Shown in pieces: positions 7,658 through 15,837 of a DNA stretch of 64,000 bases. A program made the translations under genes and the position numbers. Every line of letters starts with the position of its first letter. Position 1 is the stretch's first letter. The DNA comes from Candidatus Brachybacterium merdavium (GTDB taxonomy: Bacteria > Actinomycetota > Actinomycetes > Actinomycetales > Dermabacteraceae). The DNA lies in contig DWZH01000038.1 in NCBI GenBank assembly GCA_019118275.1, positions 1-64,000 on the forward strand, written 5' to 3'. The notes beneath the pieces are model-generated. The model did not search any database and was not told where the DNA came from. It worked only from the letters and a program-made list of their open reading frames with translations.

Positions 7658-8092
7658 TTACGCGACCGACAGCGGCCACGTGGCGAGTCGCTGAGCGACC
7701 GTCTCGACGGTCGCCATCGGTGCGGACGGATGAGCCGCCAGGTAGCGCAGGGTCTCCGGGTCCGCGTTCGGTGCGGAGGAGGCATGGAAGATCGCGTTGC
7801 GGTCGGTGAGTCGGCGGGCGATGCCGTCGATGAACTCGGGGGAGAGATCGCGGCGGCGGGTGACGGGGAAGGTGAGCCACCTCTGGTCGAGCTCGATCAG
7901 GCACTCCAGCGTGTCCTCGGATGTCGCGGGGTTGTGCGCGATCTTCCGCAGAACACCGCCGGTCACCTCGGCGCGGGCCAGGTCGTCCAGCACCTCGGGG
8001 TCGTCGCTGAACTCGGCAGTTCGAAGAAGCATCCGCACAGCGTGCTGGTCCTCGAGGGGATGGGGCGCGGCGTGCTGTCCGATGGTGGTCAT
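7658..8092 (-). CDS. Hypothetical protein with LRV-like helical repeats
   Basis: This 144-residue protein is not matched to a known family. It shows repeated helical units with a shared pattern (DPEVLDDLARA, SEDTLECLIEL, DPETLRYLAAHPSAP) resembling leucine-rich-variant or HEAT-like repeats used in protein binding. AGGAGCAGGAG lies just before the ATG, supporting real expression. It has no signal peptide or membrane segment. It lies between the insertion sequence and the integrase, so it is probably island cargo. Confidence 0.6.
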   Translation of the reverse strand: MTTIGQHAAPHPLEDQHAVRMLLRTAEFSDDPEVLDDLARAEVTGGVLRKIAHNPATSEDTLECLIELDQRWLTFPVTRRRDLSPEFIDGIARRLTDRNAIFHASSAPNADPETLRYLAAHPSAPMATVETVAQRLATWPLSVA

Positions 8093-8257
8093 GGTGCTCC
8101 TGCTCCTCGTGGATCGGTCCTTCCGGGTACTGGTGCAGTGGGCGCGAGTGCCGCCTGACAGGACAGTCGCTCCGGCTGGGTGTGGGGCGCTCGTGGTCGT
8201 CCTCGAGTTCAGGAAGCGTGGCGGCAGGTGGCCGCAGTGCGCATGCGGGACCGGGCG

Positions 8258-8863
8258 TCAGGACTGAAGGGGCAGCACGGCGCCGCCGGTGCCGACACGA
8301 GCCCGACGGCCGAGCCACCGGGCATCCTCGACAGCCTTCGAGGGGCGTGAGGAGAGGTCGCTCAGGCGGTGCTCGATGCTGACCGAGATGGTCCGCCCGG
8401 TGATCTCGCGACCCCGTCGATCGGTGCGCAGCGGGAGCGGATCGCCGAGGCCTTCGAGGTGCCCGGTGGCGATGACGAACGAGCGCACGCACAGTAGGAC
8501 GCCGCGGCGCACAGCGGAGCCGGAGAGCCGGTGGGGGCCCTCGACATTGCGGGACAGCTCGTCGTCGCTCATGTCCGCGATCCGCTGCCTGCCGGGGTCG
8601 ACATCCATGCGCATCACGAGGTGGCCCGGAGAGTCCGTGGTCTTTGCGGCCACCTCGCTACTGGCGGCCAGTGCTCGCACAGCCTCGAGGTCGAGACGAG
8701 GCACCAGTCCGTGATCGACCAGATGCGCGAGGGAGGATCGGTCGATGCCGACGATGCGCGCGGCGAGAGCTACGGGGATCTGCTCGTCGGGATTCGGCTT
8801 GGTGCTGCGGACGGTCGGCATCAACAAAGCATTCCATACCCGAATGTTCATTTCGAGCGTCAC
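8258..8863 (-). CDS. Hypothetical island protein with possible N-terminal helix-turn-helix
   Basis: This protein of up to 201 residues has no recognised family. The segment IPVALAARIVGIDRSSLAHLVDHGLVPRL resembles the MerR/excisionase-type winged helix that reads a DNA site, followed by an alpha/beta region of unknown fold. The start is uncertain: GTG 8863 has AGGA upstream, and ATG codons at 8848 and 8818 are alternatives. It is divergent from the integrase, with a perfect inverted repeat between them. It could therefore be an island regulator or directionality factor, but this is inference from position. Confidence 0.5.
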   Translation of the reverse strand: MTLEMNIRVWNALLMPTVRSTKPNPDEQIPVALAARIVGIDRSSLAHLVDHGLVPRLDLEAVRALAASSEVAAKTTDSPGHLVMRMDVDPGRQRIADMSDDELSRNVEGPHRLSGSAVRRGVLLCVRSFVIATGHLEGLGDPLPLRTDRRGREITGRTISVSIEHRLSDLSSRPSKAVEDARWLGRRARVGTGGAVLPLQS

Positions 8864-9335
8864 GCACTTCCTGCGTAGTGCACGCGAGGCGGCTGCGGCG
8901 CAAAATGTGCGCGCTGTAGCATTGGTGGCGGGCGCGAGGTGCTGTGGACCGCGCAGGTGTGAATGTCTCGGAATCGCTCAATGTCCGGTAACAGCCATTA
9001 TCGGACATTGAGAACGTCGGGTCATCCACGGCTAAGAGGTGTGTGACGTACACGAGATGTACAGTGGGTACGGAAGGGCCATTCCGCACATTCTCCGCGG
9101 TCATCGCGCATTGAGTGCCGGGCTGAATCTGCTTCATGGTCAGTAGGTGGATTCGTGAGCCGAGAACTCGAAGTGCCGTCCACCGAGTGCTACGCGACCC
9201 GCAGCGCTACGCTGGTTGATCCAAGGGGCTCCGGGCTCCTGGCAGCGCGACACTCGATGCCGGACTCCGCGCTCCGGACCTCAGCGCGGACGGGCCGGTA
9301 GCGATCCCGACTCTCGACTGAAGGGTGCTCGACTG
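8864..9335. other. Intergenic region between HTH-like gene and integrase (472 bp)
   Basis: No gene is convincing here; an upstream extension of the integrase frame to 9216 lacks a good ribosome binding site. The region holds the perfect inverted repeat at 8977-9012 and further CATTGAG-like motifs near 9110, consistent with binding sites for an island regulator or recombination factors. Confidence 0.55.
8977..9012. repeat. Perfect 11-bp inverted repeat upstream of integrase
   Basis: CTCAATGTCCG (8977-8987) and CGGACATTGAG (9002-9012) are exact reverse complements separated by 14 bp. The position between two divergent accessory genes suggests a protein binding site or, if transcribed, a hairpin. 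Confidence 0.8.
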
Positions 9336-10670
9336 ATGGCACGGCGCAAGACCGCACCGGGAGATATCACCGGGATCCGCTACTCAATCCGTACCGACGG
9401 TGGGCCGTGGCGAGCAGCGTGTCCTACGGACTCGACGCTGGCCCGGGCCAAGCGAGGTCGTCAGTGGCGAGCCCAGACCCGCATGGGGCGCCCCGACGGG
9501 ACGACCACCAAGGTCTCCCGCTCCGGCCTGACGCCTGCAGGCGCCTTGGCTGCTCTGGAGCTGGTCCTCGCTGAGGAGCGACGTGGGATCCTCGACCCTG
9601 AGGACTCGGTACCGACCCTGGGTGACCTCATCGCCTGGGTCGTGGAACGAATCGAGCAGGGCCGGGACCCAAAGGTGAAGTCTCCGAACTCGGTCCTGAA
9701 GTACGTGAGCATCGCGCGGCTCTGGGCAGGGCACCCTGCCCCGGATCTCGACGAGTCCTCGGTTGAGCGTCGCTCGCACATCAAGGAGACGGTCCAGCAC
9801 GAGTCCCGTGTGCGCGGGATCCGCATCGATCGCCTGACTCCTGCGGATCTTGCCGACGAGCTCGAACGGGTTGCGTCCCTCGGCGCCGGTTCGCTCCCAC
9901 ATCTGCGGGCGCTGTGGCGCAAGGCCACCGCCCGTGCGATCGCGCTACGGCACATCGCGATCGACCCGGCAATCGGCTTGCCGCTGCCCAAGCCGGCCAG
10001 CGCCCCGGCGAACCGGGTTTACAAGAATGGTGCTCGGCGGCCTCTGAACAACTCCCTCACGGATGCGCAGCTTGTCACGCTCCGCGAGGAGGTGAAGGTG
10101 CGCCACCCGCAGCAGCGGCTCGACGTCGGCGACCTGATCATCCTCGGCAGCTACACCGGGCTGCGAATCAACGAGGCGAACTCGCTGCGTTGGGAGGACG
10201 TCCACCTCGGTGACGAGCGGTCTTTCCTGATTGTCGAAGGGCAGGTCTACGGCAGCGGGACCGACCGGAGATGGGAGCCGCTCCTGAAGCGCGAGTCCAG
10301 TCGGCGCATGGTGCCGCTGCCGCCGGCCGCCGTCGAGCTGCTGCAGGCCCGGAAGGAACGTGCGGCTGCAGCTCGGCGCGGCGCGAAGGCGAGCGATCCC
10401 GCATTGCGGTTCGTGTTTCCGACCCAGAGTGGGGGAGTGCCCGACACCGTCACGGCGCGAAAGGCGGTGCGGCGCAAGCTCGACCGGGCCGGCTTCCCCT
10501 GGGCGACCTTCCACACCCTCCGACGCACCGTGGAGCGTCAGCTCATGGATGCCAGTGTGGATCCGCGCGTGATCATGGCCGTCATGGGGCACGATCCGGC
10601 GACGTCGTGGGCGAGCTACGTGGACCACAAGAGCGTCGATGTAGACGTGGCTGCGAGGGCTCTCGCGTGA
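9336..10670 (+). CDS. Tyrosine recombinase (island or phage integrase)
   Basis: This 444-residue site-specific recombinase has an N-terminal arm-binding-like part, a SAM-like core-binding domain (about residues 90-200), and a catalytic domain with all key residues visible. These are Arg in TGLRINEA (~277), His and Arg in HTLRR (~393 and 396), His in GHDPATS, and the nucleophile Tyr in WASYVDH (~428). ATG 9336 begins the typical MARRK-like N-terminus. The gene ends about 80 bp from the 3' end of tRNA-Ile2, the usual layout for an integrase next to its tRNA attachment site. Confidence 0.92.
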   Translation: MARRKTAPGDITGIRYSIRTDGGPWRAACPTDSTLARAKRGRQWRAQTRMGRPDGTTTKVSRSGLTPAGALAALELVLAEERRGILDPEDSVPTLGDLIAWVVERIEQGRDPKVKSPNSVLKYVSIARLWAGHPAPDLDESSVERRSHIKETVQHESRVRGIRIDRLTPADLADELERVASLGAGSLPHLRALWRKATARAIALRHIAIDPAIGLPLPKPASAPANRVYKNGARRPLNNSLTDAQLVTLREEVKVRHPQQRLDVGDLIILGSYTGLRINEANSLRWEDVHLGDERSFLIVEGQVYGSGTDRRWEPLLKRESSRRMVPLPPAAVELLQARKERAAAARRGAKASDPALRFVFPTQSGGVPDTVTARKAVRRKLDRAGFPWATFHTLRRTVERQLMDASVDPRVIMAVMGHDPATSWASYVDHKSVDVDVAARALA

Positions 10671-10751
10671 CACCCGAGAAGTCATTTCTCGCTCTTAACT
10701 CGCTCCTCTCCGTTCCGGAATGTACCGAAGCGGACAAACCTGCTGGTCAAG

Positions 10752-10825
10752 TAGGCCAGGCGGGGCTTGAACCCGCGACCGACGGATTATGAGTCCGTTG
10801 CTCTAACCGGCTGAGCTACTGGCCC
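10752..10825 (-). tRNA. tRNA-Ile2 (CAU anticodon, lysidine-modified type)
   Basis: The cloverleaf is complete: acceptor GGGCCAG/CTGGCCT, anticodon stem ACGGA/TCCGT with loop CTCATAA, and T-arm GCGGG-TTCAAGC-CCCGC. A CAU anticodon could mean elongator Met or Ile2. The C4-G69 and C5-G68 pairs match the positions that TilS recognises in E. coli tRNA-Ile2, so Ile2 is favoured. G1-U72 is a wobble pair, and no CCA is encoded. Confidence 0.85.
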
Positions 10826-10947
10826 GTGCGCCCCGGTGCAGGGCGGGACGAATCTACCACGCGAACCCGTATGACCTGGAGCAATGCGAGACCCCGGGGC
10901 CCACTTCCGTGCCTGTCCCAGGGGGCTCGACCTACTCGTGGCAGCTG

Positions 10948-12216
10948 TCAGGCGGGCAGCCGGGTGGCTGCGGCTCCGCCGGTGCGGGTGTCCCCGGAAC
11001 GGGCCTCGGCGTGCTCGCGCACCACCCGGACCGTCGGTCGGTCCCCGGCCCGTGAGGCGTCCATCCAGGCCTCGAACACCGACCCTCCGGGAGCCGCCGA
11101 GCTGCGGTCCAGCAGTGGATCCGGGCCGACGTGGAAGTCGATCGCCCGCCCGCGCGGGGCGGGCGGGGCCTGCTCCCGGGCAGCGGCGATGGCGTCTCGG
11201 AAAGCGGCCCCGGCGTCCTTGAGGCGCCCGGCGGAGTCGAACAGGCCCAGCGTGTGCTCCAGCGGTGGGAAATCCGCGAGCTCGGTGGACACGTCGTGGG
11301 AGCACCACCAGGTCACGCCCCACAGCTGCGGACAGTCCAGCGCCGTCTCCACGGTCCGGCGCAGGAACCAGGGCACATCGCTCTCTCCGAGGATGCTGCG
11401 CGGAGCCCCCACCTCCTGCAGCCACAGCGGACGGTCCACGGTGGGGGAGAAGCCACGGGCGAGTTCCAGGTAGTACTCGGCGCGGTGCTCGACCTCGTAG
11501 GAGCGGTCCCCGTACCGCTGTCCGGTGCCGTCGAAGATCCAGCTGTGGACCACCGTGGCATCGCCGAAGCGCGCCGACTGGTCCGGGGTGAAGACGTGAT
11601 CGTCCATGAACCAGGCGGCGTCGTAGTTGGCCACGGTGTGCATGCCCGCCGGTGCCCCCAGCCGGGCCGCCTCGAACATGGCGCCGGTCCAGTCCTCGGC
11701 CTGCTCGACGGTCAGCTCGTCGGGGTCGGGATGGTTGGAGGCGGAGAACTGGTTGACCTCGTTGCCCAGGCTCATCCCCACCAGGTTCGGGGCCTCGGAG
11801 ACCCGGGCGGACAGAGCCTGCACCATCTGGGCGGTCGCGGCCACCACGTCGGGATCGGTGAACATGTTGCGCCGGTGCCAGGTCGTCAGCCAGCTGGGCA
11901 CGAAATCGAAGCTGGACAGGTGGCCCTGGATCGCATCGACCACCACGTCCAGGCCCACCGCGGCGGCGATGTCCACCACGGCCCGCACATCATCGAGGGC
12001 CCGGGCACGGATCAGGGTCCGATTGGGCTGCAGCAGCGGCCACAGCGGGAAGATCCGCACATGATCGACCCCCAGGGATGCGATCGCCTGCAGGTCCTCA
12101 CCGACTGCATTTAGGTCCAGGTCGAGCCAGGAATGGAACCAGCCCTGACGGGGGGTGTAATTGACTCCGAAGCGCACCCCCGGGGAGTCCGTGGGCGTGG
12201 CGGTGGCGGCAGACAT
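10948..12216 (-). CDS. Glycoside hydrolase, clan GH-A (GH5-like)
   Basis: This 422-residue protein is predicted to be cytosolic, with no signal peptide. The TIM-barrel pattern of clan GH-A is visible: VDHVRIFPLWP early, the acid/base Glu in SLGNEVNQ near residue 152, and the nucleophile Glu in WLQEVGAP near 267, followed by TWWCSHD. It resembles GH5-type beta-mannanase or cellulase-like enzymes, but the substrate cannot be told. It lies divergently from a LacI-family regulator with an operator-like palindrome between them, so control by that regulator and an intracellular oligosaccharide substrate are likely. Confidence 0.8.
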   Translation of the reverse strand: MSAATATPTDSPGVRFGVNYTPRQGWFHSWLDLDLNAVGEDLQAIASLGVDHVRIFPLWPLLQPNRTLIRARALDDVRAVVDIAAAVGLDVVVDAIQGHLSSFDFVPSWLTTWHRRNMFTDPDVVAATAQMVQALSARVSEAPNLVGMSLGNEVNQFSASNHPDPDELTVEQAEDWTGAMFEAARLGAPAGMHTVANYDAAWFMDDHVFTPDQSARFGDATVVHSWIFDGTGQRYGDRSYEVEHRAEYYLELARGFSPTVDRPLWLQEVGAPRSILGESDVPWFLRRTVETALDCPQLWGVTWWCSHDVSTELADFPPLEHTLGLFDSAGRLKDAGAAFRDAIAAAREQAPPAPRGRAIDFHVGPDPLLDRSSAAPGGSVFEAWMDASRAGDRPTVRVVREHAEARSGDTRTGGAAATRLPA

Positions 12217-12315
12217 CCTCGTCCTTCCGGTCGGGCGCGAAGCTGAGGCACAGCTGATCCGAGGAACGCGGGATCAGCCGGTGGCACGGCCGGTGCTCGG
12301 TGCTTCCCGACTGTT

Positions 12316-12331
12316 ACTATAGCGCTCAAGT
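12316..12331. promoter_or_regulatory. Candidate LacI-family operator
   Basis: ACTATAGCGCTCAAGT is a 16-bp imperfect palindrome (ACT-N2-AGCGCT-N2-AGT) with a central CG, the usual architecture of LacI-family sites. It lies between the divergent hydrolase and regulator genes. Confidence 0.6.
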
Positions 12332-12371
12332 CACCTGGGTGTGGCATGCCCCGAGTCGAGAGGCCGTCGAG

Positions 12372-13481
12372 ATGAGCAGCACCGCAGCCACGAGCCCACG
12401 CGGCACCGGGCGAGGGCAGAGGGTGACCATCGCCGACATCGCCGAGCGCGCCGGCGTCACCTCCGCGGCCGTGTCCCTGGCGGTCAACGGTCGCCCCGGG
12501 GTCTCCGACGCCACCCGCGCCCGCGTCATGGACATCGCTCGCGAGCTGCACTGGGAGCCGTCCCACGCAGCCAGGGCTCTCGCCGGTGCCCCCGTGCTCA
12601 CGGTGGGCATGGTCCTGGCCCGCCCGGCCGACGTCCTGGGCGCCGAAGCCTTCTTCGGGGCCTTCGTCGCCGGGCTGCAGGAGGTGCTCAGCGCCCAGGA
12701 CTACTCCCTGCAGATGAAGATCGTCGATTCCCCCGAGGCGGAGATCGACACCTACCGGCGCTGGTTCGGGCAGCGCCGCGTCGACGGCGTGGTGGTGGTG
12801 GACCTGCGGGTGGACGATCCGCGCATCCCCGCCCTCGAGGAGCTCGCCCAGCCCGCCCTGGTGATCGGTGGGCCCGGACACCACGGCTGCCTGCCCTCGG
12901 TCTACGTCGACGACGCCCGTGCCACAGCCCTGCTCGTCGAGCACCTGGTAGAGCAGGGTCACCGCCGGATCGCCCGCGTGGCCGGCACCGCGGAGTTCCT
13001 CCACACCGCTCAGCGCGACCAGACCTTCACGGCGCTGTGCGCCCAGCTCGGGGTCGAGGGGGTGCTGCAGGAGGCCGGCTTCGGCGCCGACGGCGCCGCC
13101 CGCGCCACCGCCGAGCTGCTGGCGGCGCAGACCTCTCCCACCGCGATCGTCTTCGACAGCGACGAGATGGCTCTGTCCGGCGCCCGTGTGGTGCTCGAGA
13201 GCGGTGCCGACATCCCAGGTGATGTCGCGATCGCCTCCTACGAGGACTCCCCGCTGGCACGCACCCACCGCCCATCGATCACCGCCATCGGACGCTCAGC
13301 GGTCGAGTACGGCCGGGTCGCCGCCCGCCGCATGCTCGAGATCATCGCCGGGTGGAGCACCTCCGGTGCGAGCGAGACCGCCCAGACCGAATCCCGCGCG
13401 ATCGACCCCGAGCTGCTCGTGCGCGGATCAACCGATCCCGGCGCTGAGCCCGCCTCCGCGCCGACCGGCTCGCGGGGTTAG
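12372..13481 (+). CDS. LacI-family transcriptional regulator
   Basis: This 369-residue regulator has an N-terminal LacI helix-turn-helix (VTIADIAERAGVTSAAVSLA, about residues 18-37) with the hinge helix containing ARALAG. A periplasmic-binding-protein-like effector domain follows, with VVVVDLRVDD, SVYVDDARAT and AIVFDSDEMA. I chose ATG 12372, which gives the normal short N-terminus. It probably represses the divergent glycoside hydrolase and possibly itself. No sugar transporter is encoded nearby. Confidence 0.9.
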   Translation: MSSTAATSPRGTGRGQRVTIADIAERAGVTSAAVSLAVNGRPGVSDATRARVMDIARELHWEPSHAARALAGAPVLTVGMVLARPADVLGAEAFFGAFVAGLQEVLSAQDYSLQMKIVDSPEAEIDTYRRWFGQRRVDGVVVVDLRVDDPRIPALEELAQPALVIGGPGHHGCLPSVYVDDARATALLVEHLVEQGHRRIARVAGTAEFLHTAQRDQTFTALCAQLGVEGVLQEAGFGADGAARATAELLAAQTSPTAIVFDSDEMALSGARVVLESGADIPGDVAIASYEDSPLARTHRPSITAIGRSAVEYGRVAARRMLEIIAGWSTSGASETAQTESRAIDPELLVRGSTDPGAEPASAPTGSRG

Positions 13482-13558
13482 ATGCGTCATAGAGGCCGGT
13501 CGCGGCGCCATCGCGAGATGCGCCCCCGAGCAGAGCTTGCTAGAGTCGTCCAGGTCGA

Positions 13559-13630
13559 TCCCGCATAGCTCAACGGCAGAGCACTCGACTGTTAATCGAG
13601 CGGTTCTTGGTTCGAATCCAAGTGCGGGAG
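13559..13630 (+). tRNA. tRNA-Asn (GUU)
   Basis: Acceptor TCCCGCA pairs with TGCGGGA, the anticodon stem CTCGA/TCGAG encloses CTGTTAA with anticodon GTT, and the T-loop is TTCGAAT. The discriminator is G and no CCA is encoded. Confidence 0.96.
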
Positions 13631-13704
13631 CCGCAGCAGCACCACGGCCCCGGAGAGATCCGGGGCCGTGTCTTTTCCAGGACGGTTCCCGAAGGAGAAC
13701 ACCG

Positions 13705-14271
13705 ATGGCCGTCGCGCCCGATGACAGTTTCCCGCGCCCCGCGAGCTTCGGACCCGGGAGCGTCTGGGCCGACCGCAGTGGGCACCGTAGCCTGGTCGGC
13801 CGCAACCAGCGCGGCGTCGAGATCCCGATCGGGCACGGCGAGGGCGAGATCAATCCCGGTGAGCTGCTGAAGCTCGCCCTGATCGGTTGCGCCGGCATGA
13901 GCAGCGACATCACGCTCACACGTCGTCTCGGCGAGGACTTCGAGATGCGCCTGTGGGCGCACGGCACCTCCGATGAGGAAGACAACCGCTACCACCGCAT
14001 CGCCGAGGAGGTCCAGCTGCCGCTGGACGGGCTGACGGCCGAGGAGATCGCCACGGTCGTCACGGTCTTCGAGCGGGCGGTGGCGGCCGGGTGCACCGTC
14101 GAGCGCACCGTGGTCCCCGGTGTCGAGGTGACCCACACCGTCCTGGGGGCCGAGCCGCCGGACGCCGCCACCTTGCGGACCTCCGCCCCGCAGACCGCGG
14201 ATTCCGATGCGCCCGGAACGCCCGAGAGCAGACCCGACGAGGACACCACACCCGACGAGGAGCCGCGATGA
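13705..14271 (+). CDS. OsmC/Ohr-family protein
   Basis: This 188-residue OsmC-family protein belongs to a group of thiol peroxidases that reduce organic hydroperoxides. The two expected cysteines are visible, in [10 protein letters not shown] near residue 62 and in [10 protein letters not shown] near 131. A long Asp/Glu/Pro/Thr-rich C-terminal tail follows. GAAGGAG lies 7 nt before ATG 13705. It overlaps the next gene, def, by ATGA, so the two form an operon behind tRNA-Asn. The true substrate is unknown. Confidence 0.85.
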   Translation: MAVAPDDSFPRPASFGPGSVWADRSGHRSLVGRNQRGVEIPIGHGEGEINPGELLKLALIGCAGMSSDITLTRRLGEDFEMRLWAHGTSDEEDNRYHRIAEEVQLPLDGLTAEEIATVVTVFERAVAAGCTVERTVVPGVEVTHTVLGAEPPDAATLRTSAPQTADSDAPGTPESRPDEDTTPDEEPR

Positions 14272-14756
14272 CCGTCCGTCCCATCCGCATCGTCGGGGAC
14301 CCGGTGCTGCGTACACCCTGCGATCCGATCAAGAGGATCACCGACGCCACCCGCCGGCTCGCCCAGGACCTGATCGACACGGTCGACGACGACGGGCGTG
14401 CGGGCGTGGCCGCCAACCAGATCGGCGTGAGCCTACGCGCCTTCTCCTGGAACCTCGAGGACCACGGCATCGGCTGCATCCTCAACCCGGTGATCGTGGA
14501 GCTGTCCGAGGAGACCCAGCTCGACGACGAGGGCTGCCTGTCCGTGCCCCAGCTGTGGTTCCCCCGAAGCCGAGCGGCCTATGCCCGCTGTGTTGGCATC
14601 GACATCGACGGAGAGGAGATCGAGCTGGCGGGGGAGGGGATCGTCGCCCGTTTGATCCAGCACGAGGTCGGGCACCTCGACGGGGAGCTGTACATCGACG
14701 GCTTGGAGCGCTCCGTGAAGAAGACGGCGTTGCGCCAGATCCGGGAGACCCTCTAA
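14268..14756 (+). CDS. def: Peptide deformylase
   Basis: This 162-residue metallohydrolase removes the formyl group from nascent proteins. All three motifs are present: a variant of GxGxAAxQ (AGVAANQIG, about residues 45-53), EGCLSVP with the metal-binding Cys near 89, and QHEVGHLDG with the HExxH metal ligands near 131-135. The start overlaps the OsmC stop by 4 nt. The first motif has Val for the second Gly, which is common in actinobacterial copies. Confidence 0.95.
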   Translation: MTVRPIRIVGDPVLRTPCDPIKRITDATRRLAQDLIDTVDDDGRAGVAANQIGVSLRAFSWNLEDHGIGCILNPVIVELSEETQLDDEGCLSVPQLWFPRSRAAYARCVGIDIDGEEIELAGEGIVARLIQHEVGHLDGELYIDGLERSVKKTALRQIRETL

Positions 14757-14844
14757 GCTCAAGGCGCGACCTGCAGGAATGCTCGTGCTTCCAGGCAGTC
14801 ACCGATTCGTTGGGGAAGACGCATCGGAGACCAGGAGGAACGAG

Positions 14845-15336
14845 ATGACTCAGGGCGTTCTGTATATTCACTCCGCTCCGCGAGCCCTCGCGCCGCACAT
14901 CGAATGGGCCGCCAGTGGAGTGCTCGGTGTGCCTGCTCGCATTCGCTGGGAGGAGCAGCATGTGGGCCGCGGCCTGCTGCGTGCCGAGATGACGTGGCGG
15001 GGCCGGGACGACACCGGTCCCCAGCTCGTCAGCGCCATGCGCGGGATGCACGAGGTGCGCTTCGAGGTCACCCAGGAGGCGACCGCGCATACAGACGGGG
15101 CCCGCTGGAGTTGCACTCCGGAGCTCGGGATCCATTACGCCGCCACCGATCGCGCCGGGAACACTGTGCTGACCGAGGACCACGTGCGCGGCTGCATGGA
15201 ACGCGCCGGTAACGACCCCTTGGCGCTCAAACGCGAGCTCGGTATCGCCCTGGGCGAGCCCTGGGACGAGGATCTGGAGATCTACCGCCACGCCGGGGAG
15301 GGCGTGCCCATGCGCTGGCTGCACCGCGTCAGCTGA
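14845..15336 (+). CDS. DUF3145 family protein
   Basis: This 163-residue actinobacterial conserved protein of unknown function is recognised by its N-terminal GVLYIHSAPRAL and HIEWA motifs and the C-terminal DPLALKRELGIALGEPWDEDLE region. AGGAGG lies 7 nt before ATG 14845. The family usually sits at the end of the fab cluster, as here, but in this genome it is convergent with fabF rather than co-directional, separated by a repeat-rich region. No function is proposed. Confidence 0.9.
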   Translation: MTQGVLYIHSAPRALAPHIEWAASGVLGVPARIRWEEQHVGRGLLRAEMTWRGRDDTGPQLVSAMRGMHEVRFEVTQEATAHTDGARWSCTPELGIHYAATDRAGNTVLTEDHVRGCMERAGNDPLALKRELGIALGEPWDEDLEIYRHAGEGVPMRWLHRVS

Positions 15337-15837
15337 GGTCAGTCGTCCGCGACCCCAGGCCCAGTTCCCGATCGCGTGGCCGAATCGCGTGGCCGAGGGA
15401 CCGCGTAGCAGTGGTAGGCCGAGCAGTGGTAGACCGAGCGGTGGCCAAGCGGTGGTGGGCCCAGCGATGCCCGGCCCGGCGGTGACCATGCCCCCGCATC
15501 GTCCTTCTGGGCGGAGCCGAGCGGCCGCACCGGTCGAGTGTGCCCTTCGGGGGATGCACCGGTCGAGTGTGCGCTTCGGGGGTCTTTGACCGAAGGATAG
15601 TGCCCCAAAAAGCACACTCGCCGGCGGCAACGAGGGGCGACCGCAACGAGAGGCGACCGCCGACCGGGCACACTCGCCCAACAACACCGGGAGCGGCTCG
15701 CCGACCGGGCACGCTCGCCCGGCAGCACCGGGAGCGGCTCGCCGGCCGGGCACACTCGCCGGCGGCAACGAGGGGCGACCGCAACGAGAGGCGACCGCCG
15801 ACCGGGCACTCTCGCCCGGGACCTGCGCGGCGCTCGG
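15337..15837. other. Repeat-rich convergent intergenic region (501 bp)
   Basis: No gene is likely: open frames run through in several phases on both strands but translate only the repeats, with no ribosome binding site. The first part (15371-15470) is a degenerate run of GTGGTAGGCC- and GTGGCC-like words. The second part (15529-15817) is the repeat cluster described separately. Confidence 0.75.
15529..15817. repeat. Intergenic repeat cluster built on GCACACTCG / CGAGTGTGC
   Basis: A 9-bp word occurs seven times. It is exact as CGAGTGTGC at 15535 and 15564 (29-bp period) and as GCACACTCG at 15612, 15668 and 15750; single-base variants lie at 15709 and 15806. A 60-bp block at 15612-15671 is repeated exactly at 15750-15809. 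A 41-bp tandem period runs through 15660, 15701 and 15742. The forward and reverse copies could pair into long hairpins. Confidence 0.85.

Noticed and set aside
10826-10947. Additional gene between tRNA-Ile2 and the glycoside hydrolase
   Set aside because: Open frames here run through the tRNA or antisense to the hydrolase and have no family features.
15529-15817. CRISPR array
   Set aside because: Repeat units differ in length and orientation, there are no unique spacers of constant size, and no cas genes are present.
15337-15837. Long open frames on both strands of the repeat region
   Set aside because: They translate only repeated Arg/Ala/Pro/Ser-rich sequence, overlap in several frames and have no ribosome binding site. 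The repeats explain the openness.
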